DNA of 64,000 nucleotides from CBDUXP01 sp965371225 [NCBI: uncultured bacterium] (lineage in GTDB: Bacteria > Abyssobacteria > SURF-5 > CBDUXP01): NCBI GenBank assembly GCA_965371225.1, contig CBDUXP010000006.1, forward strand, positions 60,167-124,166. The letters run 5' to 3'. The position numbers and the translations under genes are program-made. Positions within the stretch are counted from its first letter, which is position 1, and the number at the start of each line of letters is the position of its first letter. The notes beneath the pieces are model-generated. The model was not told where the DNA came from, did no database searches, and saw nothing but the letters and a program-made list of their open reading frames with translations. This document shows, piece after piece, positions 8,797-18,166 of the stretch.

Positions 8797-10451
8797 CAGG
8801 TGCAGCCCAGGTGTTCGACCGCCGCCTCGACCAGCGCCGGAGGCACGTCCTCCGCCATGGTGACGGCCCCGATGGCGCGGGCGAGGATGAACCGCGCCTG
8901 CCCGCCGACCGCCTTCTTGTCGTGGCGCACGGCAGCGAGCACGCGCTCCTTCGGCAGCGCGGGCGCGCGTGTGGGCAAGCCGAAGCGTTCGAGCAACGCC
9001 TGCTGCCGCGTCGCCCCCTCCGGCGCCAGGCGCCCGGTCTCGACGCTGATGTTGGCGGCGGCAAGCATGCCGAGGGCCACCCCTTCGCCGTGGCTCAGGT
9101 CCTGGTAGTCCGCCGCCGCCTCAAGCCCGTGGCCGATAGTGTGGCCGTAGTTCAGGATGGCGCGCAGACCGCCCTCCCGTTCGTCGATGGACACCACGCG
9201 CGCCTTATGAGCAGCGCAGCGATGCACGACCGCCGCCACCACGACAGGGTCGCGGCGAAGCAGCGCGTCCGCCTGCGCTTCCAGGTACGCGAACAGGGTC
9301 GCGTCGCTCGCCGCCGGCGTGGCCTGCGGCCAGTTCTCGGCCGGCCACGCGAAGTCGAGAATCATGCCGTACTTCACCACCTCGGCGAGACCGTTCCGGT
9401 ACTCGCGGTCGGGCAGGGTGTCCAGCGTGGCCAGGTCCGCCCAGACCAGTCGCGGCTGGTGAAACGCGCCGATGAGGTTCTTGCCGCGCGGACTGTCCAC
9501 GCCCGTCTTCCCGCCGATGCTGCTGTCGACCATGGCGAGCAGCGAGGTGGGGACGTGGACCACGGCGATGCCGCGGAGCACGGTGGCCGCGACGAAACCC
9601 GCGACATCGCCCACCACGCCGCCGCCGAGCGCGACGATCGCGGAGCGGCGGTCGACTCCGGCGGCCAGGCAGGCGTCGTACAGCTCCCCGGCCGTGGCCA
9701 GGGTCTTGTACGCCTCGCCGTCGGGCATCATCGCCACGTGCACGTCAAAGCCGGCACGCCGCAACGACTGTTGCACGGGCTCGGCGTAGTGCTCGGCGAC
9801 CGTCGGGTTCGTGATGATGACGGCGGTCCGGCCGGTGACCACATGCGCGACGGCGGATCCCAGTTCGTCGAGGATCCCGTGGCCGATGCGCACGTAATAG
9901 TCCGCCGGGTCGCCGCCGACCGGCAGGCGGGCGGTGCCGGGGCGCCCGGCCGCCCGATCGTCAATGAGCGCCGCCAACTCCGGCGACCCCATCAGACTCG
10001 TGTCCACCGTCGCGGGAAACTGCGCGTACGCTTCGGCCCGCTCGTCCAGCAGGACGCGCACGCTGATCTCCGGCGGCCCATGCGCGTTCAGCAGGGGCCG
10101 GCCATGGTCGCGCTTCGTCCGCTCCACGATCACCGCCGGGTCGGCGGTCAACACGACGCCGTCGCCCAAGTCTGCCAGGAGGGCCGTCGACTCGGCCCGC
10201 GTCACGATACCGCCCCCGCACGCCACAACGGACGGCGGCGCGTCGCCCAAACTCGCCAGCGTGTCCCGCTCCCGGGCGCGGAAGCCGTCCTCCCCTTCGT
10301 AGCGGAAGATATCGGGAATGGACTTGCCCGCATGATCCGCGATGCGCGCATCCAAGTCCACGAACGGCCACTGCCGCCGTTCGGCGACCAGCGGCGCCAG
10401 CGTGCTCTTCCCCGTGCCCATGAAGCCGAGCACGAACAGATGCCGGGGCAT
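8796..10451 (-). CDS. aroKB: Fused shikimate kinase / 3-dehydroquinate synthase
   Basis: One 551-residue protein carries two shikimate-pathway enzymes. Residues 1-170 are shikimate kinase: the P-loop FMGTGKSTLAPLVA, the substrate-binding VDLDARIADHAGKSI and FRARERDTL, and the CGGGIV loop. Residues about 185-545 are 3-dehydroquinate synthase, with the NAD- and zinc-site motifs GGGVVGDVAGFVAATVLRGI, PTSLLAMVDSSIGGKTGVD, LAEVVKYGMI and NYGHTIGHGLE. AroB performs step 2 and AroK step 5. Fusion in this order is known from Thermotoga. The ATG at 10451 overlaps the aroC stop (TAATG). The frame upstream is open but overlaps aroC and is a shadow. Catalytic residues of both halves look intact. Confidence 0.95.
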   Translation of the reverse strand: MPRHLFVLGFMGTGKSTLAPLVAERRQWPFVDLDARIADHAGKSIPDIFRYEGEDGFRARERDTLASLGDAPPSVVACGGGIVTRAESTALLADLGDGVVLTADPAVIVERTKRDHGRPLLNAHGPPEISVRVLLDERAEAYAQFPATVDTSLMGSPELAALIDDRAAGRPGTARLPVGGDPADYYVRIGHGILDELGSAVAHVVTGRTAVIITNPTVAEHYAEPVQQSLRRAGFDVHVAMMPDGEAYKTLATAGELYDACLAAGVDRRSAIVALGGGVVGDVAGFVAATVLRGIAVVHVPTSLLAMVDSSIGGKTGVDSPRGKNLIGAFHQPRLVWADLATLDTLPDREYRNGLAEVVKYGMILDFAWPAENWPQATPAASDATLFAYLEAQADALLRRDPVVVAAVVHRCAAHKARVVSIDEREGGLRAILNYGHTIGHGLEAAADYQDLSHGEGVALGMLAAANISVETGRLAPEGATRQQALLERFGLPTRAPALPKERVLAAVRHDKKAVGGQARFILARAIGAVTMAEDVPPALVEAAVEHLGCT

Positions 10452-11635
10452 TACATGGTCCGGAGGCGCGCGCGGTACGCTTTCAGCGCGGCGTGCATGT
10501 CCACGATACTGTCGTGGCCAAACATCTCGCAGAAGGCGCGGGCCAGCTCGAACGCGAGCACCGCGCGCGTTACGATGGAGAGCGCCGGGACGACGCAGTA
10601 ATCGGACCGCTCGATGGTCGCGCGAACCGTCCGCTTGTTGGCCATATCCACGGACCGCAGCGGGGTCATGAGCGTGGCGATGGGCTTCATCGCCACCCGG
10701 ACCACGATGGGCTGGCCCGTGGTCATGCTCCCCTCGAAGCCGCCCATATGGTTCGTGCGGCGGCCGAACCCGTGCTCGCCCTTCGCCCGGCGCCCTTTGC
10801 TGAACGTGATCTCGTCGTGGACCTCCGAGCCGCGCCGCATGGCCGCCGCGCGCCCCAGCCCGATCTCCACGCACTTGACCGCTTGGATACTCATCATCGC
10901 GCCGGCGATGCGGCCGTCCAGTTTGCGGTCCCACTGCACGTGCGAGCCCACACCGGGGGGCAGACCGAGCGCCACGTTTTCGACGATGCCGCCGAGCGTG
11001 TCGCCATCCCGCTTAGCCCGGTCGATGGCGGCGATCATTTTCTTGCTGGCGGCGGGGTCGGCGCAGCGCACATCGGACTTCCGGATGGCGCGGTCGATCT
11101 GTTTCAGCGACAGGCCATCGAGGTTCGCGTCGATGCCGCCGAGACTGACCACATAGCTGTAGAGATGGATATCGAACTCCCGCAGCAGCATCTCCGCCAC
11201 GGTCCCCACGGCGACGCGCGCGGCCGTTTCGCGCGCACTGGCCCGTTCGAGCACGTTCCGCATGTCCCGGTGGCCGTACTTCTGCGCCCCCGTCAGGTCG
11301 GCATGTCCGGGCCGCGGCCGCGTGACCGCCTTCTTCGCCGCCTTCGCCGCGTCCGCGTCGAAGGGCGCCATCACCTGCTCCCAGTTCGCCCAATCCCGGT
11401 TCTCCAGGGTCAGGGTCACGGGACTGCCCAAGGCCACGCCGTCGCGCACGCCGCTGACGAACTCGGCCCGGTCCCGCTCGATTTTCATCCGGCCCCCGCG
11501 CCCGTACCCGGCCTGCCGCTCCCGCAGCCGCTGTTGCATCAACGCGGGATCGATCCGCAGCCCGGCGGGGAGGCCTTCGATGATGGCCGTGAGCTGGGGG
11601 CCGTGGGACTCGCCGGCCGTCAGAAAGCGCAGCAT
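10451..11635 (-). CDS. aroC: Chorismate synthase
   Basis: AroC converts 5-enolpyruvylshikimate 3-phosphate to chorismate using reduced FMN. The 394-residue product starts MLRFLTAGESHGPQL and includes RQAGYGRGGRMKIERD (signature 1), the RPRPGHADLTGAQKYGH segment, RASARETAARVAVG (signature 2) and the C-terminal FGRRTNHMGGFEGSMTTGQP block. Lengths of about 360-400 are normal. It is the first gene of the long minus-strand run, with a promoter-like site 53-82 bp upstream, and shares a 1 bp TAATG junction with aroKB. AroE lies about 1 kb upstream; AroA is not present. Confidence 0.96.
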   Translation of the reverse strand: MLRFLTAGESHGPQLTAIIEGLPAGLRIDPALMQQRLRERQAGYGRGGRMKIERDRAEFVSGVRDGVALGSPVTLTLENRDWANWEQVMAPFDADAAKAAKKAVTRPRPGHADLTGAQKYGHRDMRNVLERASARETAARVAVGTVAEMLLREFDIHLYSYVVSLGGIDANLDGLSLKQIDRAIRKSDVRCADPAASKKMIAAIDRAKRDGDTLGGIVENVALGLPPGVGSHVQWDRKLDGRIAGAMMSIQAVKCVEIGLGRAAAMRRGSEVHDEITFSKGRRAKGEHGFGRRTNHMGGFEGSMTTGQPIVVRVAMKPIATLMTPLRSVDMANKRTVRATIERSDYCVVPALSIVTRAVLAFELARAFCEMFGHDSIVDMHAALKAYRARLRTM

Positions 11636-11687
11636 GAATGTCTCAGTCGCGAGGGTTGGCGTCGCGGTGTCGGGGTCCGAAACCGGC

Positions 11688-11717
11688 AGTATAGGCCAAT
11701 CGCCACAGTGCCGTCAC
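11688..11717 (-). promoter_or_regulatory. Candidate sigma-70 promoter for aroC
   Basis: The minus strand has GTGACG (11712-11717), an 18-base spacer and TATACT (11688-11693). It would give a leader of about 47 bases before the aroC ATG. The site lies in the 137 bp gap between pilD and aroC, the only sizeable gap in this part of the cluster. Confidence 0.5.
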
Positions 11718-11772
11718 ACCGGCCCGGCCGGCTTCCCGGTCGCCGCCCAACGTGGCACGGCGTCGTGCGGGC

Positions 11773-12693
11773 CTAAACGGGGACGCCCATGAGGTGCGCG
11801 ATCATGCGGTTGAACGCGAGGTAGAGCGCCGTGATCTCCTCTTGTGCAAGCAGCGTGAGCAGGCCGCCGGCGGCCAGGTAGGGCCCGAACGGGATCCGGT
11901 GGCCCAGCCCCTTGCGGGCCACGAGCAGCACGGCGAGCCCGACGACGGCCCCGACCACCGACGCCAGCAGGATAGTGGCGAACGCGCCCCGCCAACCGAG
12001 GAAGGCGCCGAGCATGGCGGCGAGTTTGATATCGCCCCCGCCCATGGCCATCAACTCCAGGTCCTCGGCATCGTCCTCTTCCCTGAGTACGTGATTCGGG
12101 AGCGGGTCGGCCCCCTTCCCGAAGCGTTTGATGCGCCACGCCAGGTAGTAGCTGCCGAGGTAGGCGACGCCGAGCAGGACGCCGCCGCCCAGCAGCACGC
12201 CAAGCAACCCATCGACGAATCCGTGCACGCGCACGCCGGGGATGCCGACGAGCGAATGCGCGGCTGCCACTCCGAGACCGATCGCGATCCCGGGCAGCGT
12301 GATCTCGTCGGGCAGCAGGTACAGGCGCAGATCGATGACCGTCAGCGCGAGCAGCCCGCTGCACACCACGCAGTAGATGGCGGCCGCGACCGTGAAGCCG
12401 AATTCGCGCAGCACCAGGAAGTACAGCAGCGCGTTGACCGCCTCCACGAGCGGGTACTGCACGGAAATGGCGGCGCGACACTTGCGGCACTTGCCGCGCA
12501 AGGCGAGCCAGCTCAGCACCGGAACATTGTCGTACCAGGCCAGCGCGTAGTTGCACTTCGGACAGTGCGAGCCGGGCCGCACGAGCGACTCACCTTCTGG
12601 CAGCCGGAGGATGACCACGTTCAGAAAACTGCCGACGATTGCGCCCACGAGGACGACGAACACGGTCCAAATCGTGGTGATCGATTCGATCAC
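11773..12693 (-). CDS. pilD: Type IV prepilin peptidase (leader peptidase / N-methyltransferase)
   Basis: A 306-residue polytopic inner-membrane aspartic protease that cleaves type IV pilin and type II secretion pseudopilin leaders and methylates the new N-terminus. The first helix is followed by GSFLNVVILRLP, then a cytoplasmic zinc-binding loop with two CxxC pairs (CPKC and CRKC) spaced as in bifunctional enzymes. The catalytic aspartates are in DLRLYLLPDEITLPG and GGGDIKLAAMLGAFLG. Seven or eight hydrophobic helices are evident. It begins at GTG 12693, overlapping the aroE stop by 4 bp (GTGA). No pilin or secretin genes are nearby, so its substrates are encoded elsewhere. Confidence 0.95.
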   Translation of the reverse strand: MIESITTIWTVFVVLVGAIVGSFLNVVILRLPEGESLVRPGSHCPKCNYALAWYDNVPVLSWLALRGKCRKCRAAISVQYPLVEAVNALLYFLVLREFGFTVAAAIYCVVCSGLLALTVIDLRLYLLPDEITLPGIAIGLGVAAAHSLVGIPGVRVHGFVDGLLGVLLGGGVLLGVAYLGSYYLAWRIKRFGKGADPLPNHVLREEDDAEDLELMAMGGGDIKLAAMLGAFLGWRGAFATILLASVVGAVVGLAVLLVARKGLGHRIPFGPYLAAGGLLTLLAQEEITALYLAFNRMIAHLMGVPV

Positions 12694-13553
12694 CGGCGTG
12701 CGGCGAGCGCCGCCTCCAGCGCCTTACGCATCACCTCGACCGGGGCGGCGGCGCCCGTCCACTGTTCGAATCCCGCGGCCCCCTGGTGCACGAGCATCCC
12801 CTCGCCCGTCACCGCGGCGATGCCGCGCGCCAACGCCCCGCGCACCAGGGCCGTCTCGTGCGTATAGATGGTGTCGTAGACGGCGCCAGTGGGGTTCAGC
12901 CATTCGGGGTCCACGGGGGTCGCGTCGTCTTGCATCCCGACCGACGTACAGTTGACAACTAGGTCCGCCTCCGCGAGCACGTCCACGCACACATCCACAT
13001 CGTCGAGCGCGATTACCTCGCACGCGGCCCCCAGCGCCCCGCCGCAGTCCTGTTTCAGCGCCTCGGCGCGCGCGCGCGTCCGGTTGATGATCGTCACCTG
13101 CGCCGCGCCCGCGTCCGCCAGGCTGTCAAGCACGGCGCGGGCGGCGCCACCGGCGCCGAGCACCACGCAGCGCCGGCCCGGGATCGTCGCGCCCAAGTCG
13201 GCGTCCACGCTGCGGAGAAAGCCGATCCCATCCGTGTTGTCCCCCAGGAGGCGCCCGGCCCGATGCACGATCGTATTCACGGCCCCGATGCGCTGGGCGC
13301 GGCCGGAGAGTTCTTCCAGGTGGGGCATAACGGCTTGTTTGTGCGGCATGGTGACGCACGCGCCGGCGAAGTTCAGCCCGCGCAGGCCCTGGACGGCCGC
13401 CGGCACCTGGGCGGGCTCCACGTCGCACGCCACGAACTGGTACTCCAGCCCCGCGGCCGCAAACGCGGCGTTGTGCATCTCGGGGGACAGGGAATGCGCC
13501 ACCGGATGCCCCAGGATGGCGACGAGGCGCGTGCGCGCCGACAGTCCGGTCAT
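12690..13553 (-). CDS. aroE: Shikimate dehydrogenase
   Basis: AroE reduces 3-dehydroshikimate to shikimate with NADPH. The 287-residue product has the substrate-binding ILGHPVAHSLSPEMHNAAF motif, CVTMPHKQAVMPHL with the catalytic lysine, the NTDGIGFL segment with the catalytic aspartate, and the nucleotide-binding VLGAGGAARAVLDSL turn. The NRTRARAEAL stretch supplies the basic residues expected for NADPH preference. TrpA ends 6 bp upstream and pilD overlaps its 3' end, so chorismate and tryptophan enzymes appear to be on one transcript. Confidence 0.95.
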   Translation of the reverse strand: MTGLSARTRLVAILGHPVAHSLSPEMHNAAFAAAGLEYQFVACDVEPAQVPAAVQGLRGLNFAGACVTMPHKQAVMPHLEELSGRAQRIGAVNTIVHRAGRLLGDNTDGIGFLRSVDADLGATIPGRRCVVLGAGGAARAVLDSLADAGAAQVTIINRTRARAEALKQDCGGALGAACEVIALDDVDVCVDVLAEADLVVNCTSVGMQDDATPVDPEWLNPTGAVYDTIYTHETALVRGALARGIAAVTGEGMLVHQGAAGFEQWTGAAAPVEVMRKALEAALAARR

Positions 13554-13559
13554 GGCGCC

Positions 13560-14381
13560 TTAGCCGCGCGTGCCAACGGGATCCGCTCCCTTCGCCCCGA
13601 CCACTAACGGGCGCACAAAGTCGGCCACGCGCTGCGCCAAGTCGGGCGCATCGCCGATGGTCCCGATGCGGGTGACGATGGCGCTGCCCACCACCACCGC
13701 GTCCGCCGATTCAGCCACCTGCGCGGCATGCTCCGGTTTGGCGATGCCGAATCCCACCGCGACCGGCAAATCCGTGGCCGCGCGAATCTTCGCGAGCATG
13801 GGTTTCAAGCTGTCAGCCACGGTGTCCCGCTCCCCGGTCACGCCCTCGCGGGACACGTAGTACACAAACCCGCTGGACGCGGCACAGATCGTCGCGATGC
13901 GCTCGTCGCTGCTCGTAGGGGCCAGCAGGAAGATGGTGTCCAGGCCCGCCTCGCGACACAGCGCGCGGTATTCCGCGCCCTCCTCCGGCGGCAAGTCCAG
14001 CACCAGCACCCCGTCCACCTGCGCGTCGCGGCACGCGGCGGCAAACTGCTCCAGCCCCAGGTGCAGCACCGGGTTGTAGTAGGTGAACAGGATGATGGGA
14101 ACGTCGGTGCGTTCGCGCAAGCGCGCCACGAGGTCGATCGTGTCCTGGGCGCTCACCTTGGCGGCCAACGCCCGCTCGTGCGCCCGTTGGATCACCGGGC
14201 CGTCGGCCAATGGATCGGAAAAAGGGACGCCCAACTCGATGACGTCCACCCCCGCATCTGCGAGGGCGAGAATCACGGCTTCCGTCTGCGCGAGGGACGG
14301 GTCCCCCGCCGCCAGGTACGCCACGAATGCGCACTCGCCCCGCTCCCGCAGTTGCGCGAACCGGTCCTGCAAGCGGCCCAC
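13560..14381 (-). CDS. trpA: Tryptophan synthase alpha chain
   Basis: TrpA cleaves indole-3-glycerol phosphate to indole and glyceraldehyde 3-phosphate and channels indole to TrpB. The 273-residue product contains the catalytic glutamate in VIELGVPFSDPLADGPVIQ, the catalytic aspartate in VDGVLVLDLPPEE, the phosphate-binding YYVSREGVTG and VAVGFGIAKPEHA, and VVGSAIVTRI near the end. The start is a GTG sharing one base with the trpB stop (TAGTG), a coupling expected for equimolar alpha and beta chains. Confidence 0.96.
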   Translation of the reverse strand: MGRLQDRFAQLRERGECAFVAYLAAGDPSLAQTEAVILALADAGVDVIELGVPFSDPLADGPVIQRAHERALAAKVSAQDTIDLVARLRERTDVPIILFTYYNPVLHLGLEQFAAACRDAQVDGVLVLDLPPEEGAEYRALCREAGLDTIFLLAPTSSDERIATICAASSGFVYYVSREGVTGERDTVADSLKPMLAKIRAATDLPVAVGFGIAKPEHAAQVAESADAVVVGSAIVTRIGTIGDAPDLAQRVADFVRPLVVGAKGADPVGTRG

Positions 14382-15574
14382 TACCCGACCTCGCGATTCA
14401 GCAGCCGCGCGGCTTCCTGCACGTCCTTGTCGCCCCGGCCACTGAGGTTGACGATGACCACGTGATCCGGGTCCATCGTCGGCGCTACCTTTATAAGGTG
14501 CGCAATGGCGTGGGCGCTTTCGAGCGCAGGGGTGAGCCCCTCCAGTTCGGACAACGTGGTGAACGCACCGAGGGCTTCGTCATCCGTCACCGACGCGTAG
14601 CTCACCCGCCCCTCGTCGCGGAGGAGGCTGTGCTCGGGCCCGACGCTGGCGTAGTCCAGTCCGGCAGAGACGGAGTGGGTGAGGGCAATGTTGCCCACAT
14701 CCGTCTGCAACACCCAACTGAAGCAGCCCTGGAGCACGCCCAACTCGCCGCCTTCGAAGCGGGCGGCGTGGTCGCCGGTTTCCACGCCGCGGCCACCGGC
14801 CTCGACCCCCACCATGGCGACGTTGGGGTCGTCGAGGAACGCGGTGAACAGGCCGATGGCGTTGCTGCCGCCGCCCACGCACGCCATCAGCAGGTCCGGC
14901 AGGCGCTCCTCGGCTTCGAGAATCTGCGTTCGCGCCTCGTCACCGATACACCGTTGAAAATCGCGCACCATCATGGGGTACGGGTGCGCCCCGAGCACGC
15001 TGCCCAGCAAGTAGTGGGTCGTGCGTACATTCGTCACCCAGTCGCGCATGGCCTCATTGATGGAGTCCTTCAGAGTGCGGCTGCCGGAGGTCACGCTGGT
15101 GACCGTGGCGCCGAGCAGCCGCATCCGGAAGACGTTGAGCGCCTGGCGCCGCATGTCTTCCTCGCCCATGTAAATCTCGCATTCGAACCCGCACACGGCG
15201 GCGGCGGTGGCGGTAGCCACCCCGTGCTGCCCAGCGCCCGTCTCGGCGATGATGCGCCGCTTCCCCATGCGCTTGGCCAGCAGCACCTGCCCGATGGCGT
15301 TGTTGATCTTGTGCGCGCCCGTGTGGCACATGTCCTCGCGCTTCAGGTAGATGCGCGGGCCGCCGAGGAATTCGGTCAGGCGCGCCGCGAAAGTGAGCGG
15401 CGTCGGACGGCCCACGTAGGTCCGCAGCCACCGGGTCAGCTCCTCCTGAAACGCCGGATCTTCCCGCGCGGCGGCATAGGCGTCGATGAGTTCCTGCAGC
15501 GGCGTCATCAGCGTCTCGGGCACGTACATGCCTCCGTAAGGCCCGAAATGGCCGCCGGCATCCGGCTCAGGCAT
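14381..15574 (-). CDS. trpB: Tryptophan synthase beta chain
   Basis: TrpB is the pyridoxal-phosphate enzyme that condenses indole with serine. The 397-residue product has [10 protein letters not shown] at the N-terminus, the PLP lysine in [35 protein letters not shown], the phosphate-binding [12 protein letters not shown] and the C-terminal SGRGDKD motif. It is the ordinary TrpB1 type and keeps the alpha-subunit contacts. It overlaps the 3' end of trpF by 8 bp and shares one base with trpA downstream. Confidence 0.97.
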   Translation of the reverse strand: MPEPDAGGHFGPYGGMYVPETLMTPLQELIDAYAAAREDPAFQEELTRWLRTYVGRPTPLTFAARLTEFLGGPRIYLKREDMCHTGAHKINNAIGQVLLAKRMGKRRIIAETGAGQHGVATATAAAVCGFECEIYMGEEDMRRQALNVFRMRLLGATVTSVTSGSRTLKDSINEAMRDWVTNVRTTHYLLGSVLGAHPYPMMVRDFQRCIGDEARTQILEAEERLPDLLMACVGGGSNAIGLFTAFLDDPNVAMVGVEAGGRGVETGDHAARFEGGELGVLQGCFSWVLQTDVGNIALTHSVSAGLDYASVGPEHSLLRDEGRVSYASVTDDEALGAFTTLSELEGLTPALESAHAIAHLIKVAPTMDPDHVVIVNLSGRGDKDVQEAARLLNREVG

Positions 15575-16196
15575 GGGTACGCACCGCGCGACAGAAGGCC
15601 GCGACTTTCTCCGGGTCTTTGATCCCCGGCTCCCGTTCCACTCCGCTGCGCACGTCCACGGCGTACGGGCGGACCGCCTCGATGGCTGCGCCCACGTTCT
15701 GCGGCGTCAGCCCCCCCGCCAGCATCACGCGCACCCCGGCGTCCGTGACGGTCCGTGCGATGTTCCAGTCGAACGTCTGCCCGGTGCCGCCTTCGCGCTC
15801 CGGCGCGAACGCGTCCAGATGCACCATTTCCGCGTCCCCCAGCGCCGTCGCCGTTTGGGCCGCGTGCCCATCGCGCACCCGCACGGCAGGCACGATGCGG
15901 GACGCTGGAATCCCGGCCGCGGCCAACACCTCCTTATCGATCTTTTCATAGCACTGCACGGCATCCAGAATGCCACTGGCCCACACCTCCGCCAAGTGGT
16001 CGGCCGCCGCATCGGTGAAAACGCCGACGCGAGCCACGAACGGCGGCACGGCTGCCGCCAGGTCCAGCGCCTGCGACAGGCTCACCCGGACGGGGGACGA
16101 CGCGGCGAAGATGAACCCGATGGCATCCGCCCCGCAGCCGGCCGCCAGTTCGGCGTCAGCCGCTCGCGTGATGCCGCAGATCTTCACGCGCACCAT
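15567..16196 (-). CDS. trpF: Phosphoribosylanthranilate isomerase
   Basis: TrpF performs the Amadori rearrangement of N-(5-phosphoribosyl)anthranilate to CdRP. The 209-residue product begins [15 protein letters not shown], with the catalytic cysteine in KICGIT, has [15 protein letters not shown], the catalytic aspartate in [21 protein letters not shown], and [15 protein letters not shown] for phosphate binding. The ATG at 16196 gives exactly this canonical N-terminus; a longer form would only extend deeper into trpC. Even so it overlaps trpC by 41 bp, an unusually long overlap for the operon. Confidence 0.95.
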   Translation of the reverse strand: MVRVKICGITRAADAELAAGCGADAIGFIFAASSPVRVSLSQALDLAAAVPPFVARVGVFTDAAADHLAEVWASGILDAVQCYEKIDKEVLAAAGIPASRIVPAVRVRDGHAAQTATALGDAEMVHLDAFAPEREGGTGQTFDWNIARTVTDAGVRVMLAGGLTPQNVGAAIEAVRPYAVDVRSGVEREPGIKDPEKVAAFCRAVRTHA

Positions 16197-16962
16197 GGCG
16201 CAATTCCCCAAGCAAGGCGGGCACATCGGGCGCCCGCATGAGGGCTTCACCCACCAGGACGGCGGTGGCCCCCGCGTCCCGCACCCGTTCCACGTCGCGC
16301 CGGGTGGCGATGCCGCTGAGGCTGGCCACGGGGATATCTTTCGGTACCCGCGGCGCGAGGCTCAGCGTGGTTTCGAGCCGGACCTCGAACGTGCGCAGAT
16401 CGCGGTTGTTGATGCCCACCACGTCCACGTCCAGCCGCAGCGCCCGGTCCAGCTCCGCCTCCGAGGTCACCTCCACCAGCGTGGATAGACCACACCCGTG
16501 CGCCACGGCGTGCAGCTCCCGGAGCATGGGATTGTCGAGCACCGCCACGATGAGAAGGACGGCGTCCGCGCCTATGGCCGCGGTCTCGGCCACCTGATAG
16601 GGATCGACGATGAAATCCTTGCGCAACACCGGCACTGCCACCGCCTCCCGCACGGCCGTCAAGTCCTCTTCGCAGCCCTGGAAGAAGGGCGCGTCCGTGA
16701 GGACGGAGATGGCCGCCGCACCGGCCTCCGCGTAGGTGCGCCCCAGCGCCGCGGGCTGGAAATCCTCGCACAGTACCCCCTTGGACGGCGTGGCCTTCTT
16801 CAGCTCCGCAATCACGCACATGTCCGGACCACCGCCGCGCACGGCCGCGACGAAATCCCGACGCTCCCACCGGGCCGCCTGCGCCTCCAGGCTGGTGAGC
16901 GAGACGCGCGTTTGTTCGGCCATGTCGGCGCGCTTCCGGGCCACGATATCGTCGAGAATCAT
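16156..16962 (-). CDS. trpC: Indole-3-glycerol-phosphate synthase
   Basis: TrpC closes the indole ring from CdRP. The 268-residue TIM-barrel protein has MILDDIVARKRADMAE at the N-terminus, the catalytic lysine in VIAELKKATPSKG, ISVLTDAPFFQG, VLRKDFIVDPYQV, VVGINNRDLRTFEV, and ASLSGIATRRDV followed by AVLVGEALMRAPD for phosphate binding. It is stand-alone and not fused to trpF. The start overlaps the trpD stop (ATGA), and the 3' end overlaps trpF by 41 bp. Confidence 0.97.
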   Translation of the reverse strand: MILDDIVARKRADMAEQTRVSLTSLEAQAARWERRDFVAAVRGGGPDMCVIAELKKATPSKGVLCEDFQPAALGRTYAEAGAAAISVLTDAPFFQGCEEDLTAVREAVAVPVLRKDFIVDPYQVAETAAIGADAVLLIVAVLDNPMLRELHAVAHGCGLSTLVEVTSEAELDRALRLDVDVVGINNRDLRTFEVRLETTLSLAPRVPKDIPVASLSGIATRRDVERVRDAGATAVLVGEALMRAPDVPALLGELRHGAREDLRHHASG

Positions 16963-17999
16963 GCCGTCGTGTTCGAGACGCGCACCAGCGCGTCCAGTCG
17001 CTCCCGCGCGGCGCCGGCGTCGATCATGTCGCCGGCCAACGCCAAGCCCGCCGCGAGGGATGAGGCCTTGCCGGCAGCCACCAGCGCGAACGCCGCATTG
17101 AGGCAGACGATGTCGCGCTTGGGCCCCGGGGCGCCCTCGAGAACCTCTCGCAGGATAGCAGCATTGGTCTCCGGGTCGCCTCCCTTAAGGTCGCCGGCGT
17201 CCGCCCGACGGAGGCCCAGCTCCTCGGGCTCGAACTGCGAGGTGGTGACAGCGCCATCCCGCAATTCCGCCACGGCGGTGCGTTCGCAGACGGAGACCTC
17301 GTCCAGCCCATCCAGCCCCGCCACCACGAACGCGCGTTGCACGCCGACGGCGCCGAGGACGGTCGCGAGCCGCTTGGTCCAGGCGGGGTCCGGCACGCCG
17401 ATAAGCTGGAATTCCGCGAACGCCGGATTGGTCAGGGGGCCGAGGAAATTGAACATGGTCCGAATCTTCAACTCGCGACGCGGGCCCATGACGTGCTTCA
17501 TGGCCGGATGCAGGAGGGGCGCGAACATGAAGCCGATCCCCGCTTCATCGATACACCGCTCCACCACACTGACGGACGCCTCCACGTTGACCCCAAGCGC
17601 CTGGAGCACGTCGGCGCTGCCGGTCTGGCTGGACGCGGCCCGATTCCCGTGCTTGGCGACGCCGACGTCCGCGGCGGCCACCACGAAGGCCACGGTGGTG
17701 GAGATATTGAAGCTGCCCGAACCATCGCCGCCCGTGCCGCACGTGTCCAGGAGCGGCCGGCGCGTGGGGTTGATCCGGGTCACGTGCCGGCGCATGGCCC
17801 GGGCCGCCGCCGTCACCTCCCCGACAGTCTCGCCCTTCATCCGCAGGGCCACGAGCAAGCCCGCCACCTGCGCCGGGGTCGCAGCGCCGGTCATGAGCGC
17901 TTCCATGACGGCATCCGCCTGGTCGTCAGCCAGGTTCCGCCCGTTGACGGCAGCGTTTATCGCAGCTTGAATTACTGCTGTATCAGAGACTTGCGACAT
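16959..17999 (-). CDS. trpD: Anthranilate phosphoribosyltransferase
   Basis: TrpD attaches phosphoribose from PRPP to anthranilate. The 346-residue product has the PRPP-binding LLDTCGTGGDGSGSFNIST motif, KHGNRAASSQTGSADVLQALG, HPAMKHVMGPRRELKIRTMFN and LGPLTNPAF. The family's metal-binding DE pair appears in GLDGLDEVS. It is not fused to trpG. It is the first gene of the trp run; trpE and trpG are absent from the window, so anthranilate must be made by proteins encoded elsewhere. A promoter-like sequence lies 55-83 bp upstream. Confidence 0.97.
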   Translation of the reverse strand: MSQVSDTAVIQAAINAAVNGRNLADDQADAVMEALMTGAATPAQVAGLLVALRMKGETVGEVTAAARAMRRHVTRINPTRRPLLDTCGTGGDGSGSFNISTTVAFVVAAADVGVAKHGNRAASSQTGSADVLQALGVNVEASVSVVERCIDEAGIGFMFAPLLHPAMKHVMGPRRELKIRTMFNFLGPLTNPAFAEFQLIGVPDPAWTKRLATVLGAVGVQRAFVVAGLDGLDEVSVCERTAVAELRDGAVTTSQFEPEELGLRRADAGDLKGGDPETNAAILREVLEGAPGPKRDIVCLNAAFALVAAGKASSLAAGLALAGDMIDAGAARERLDALVRVSNTTA

Positions 18000-18053
18000 A
18001 AATGAAAGGTAAATCCTTAAGCCGGGGTCGCGGGACGCCCCAGGAAACCGGTC

Positions 18054-18082
18054 ATGCTACTCGCCGGCCGGTACGTTTTCAA
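18054..18082 (-). promoter_or_regulatory. Candidate promoter of the trp-aroE-pilD run
   Basis: On the minus strand TTGAAA (18077-18082) and TAGCAT (18054-18059) are separated by exactly 17 bases. Transcription would start about 48 bases before the trpD ATG. The short leader has a small G/C hairpin near 18020-18043 but no Trp-codon-rich leader peptide, so classical attenuation is not evident. Confidence 0.5.
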
Positions 18083-18166
18083 CCACAACCGGACCCACAG
18101 ACTGTCGCTGACCGGTACGGTCATGCGCCCCGCCAGGGCGGGCCCGAGTGCTCGGGCGCGCGCACG

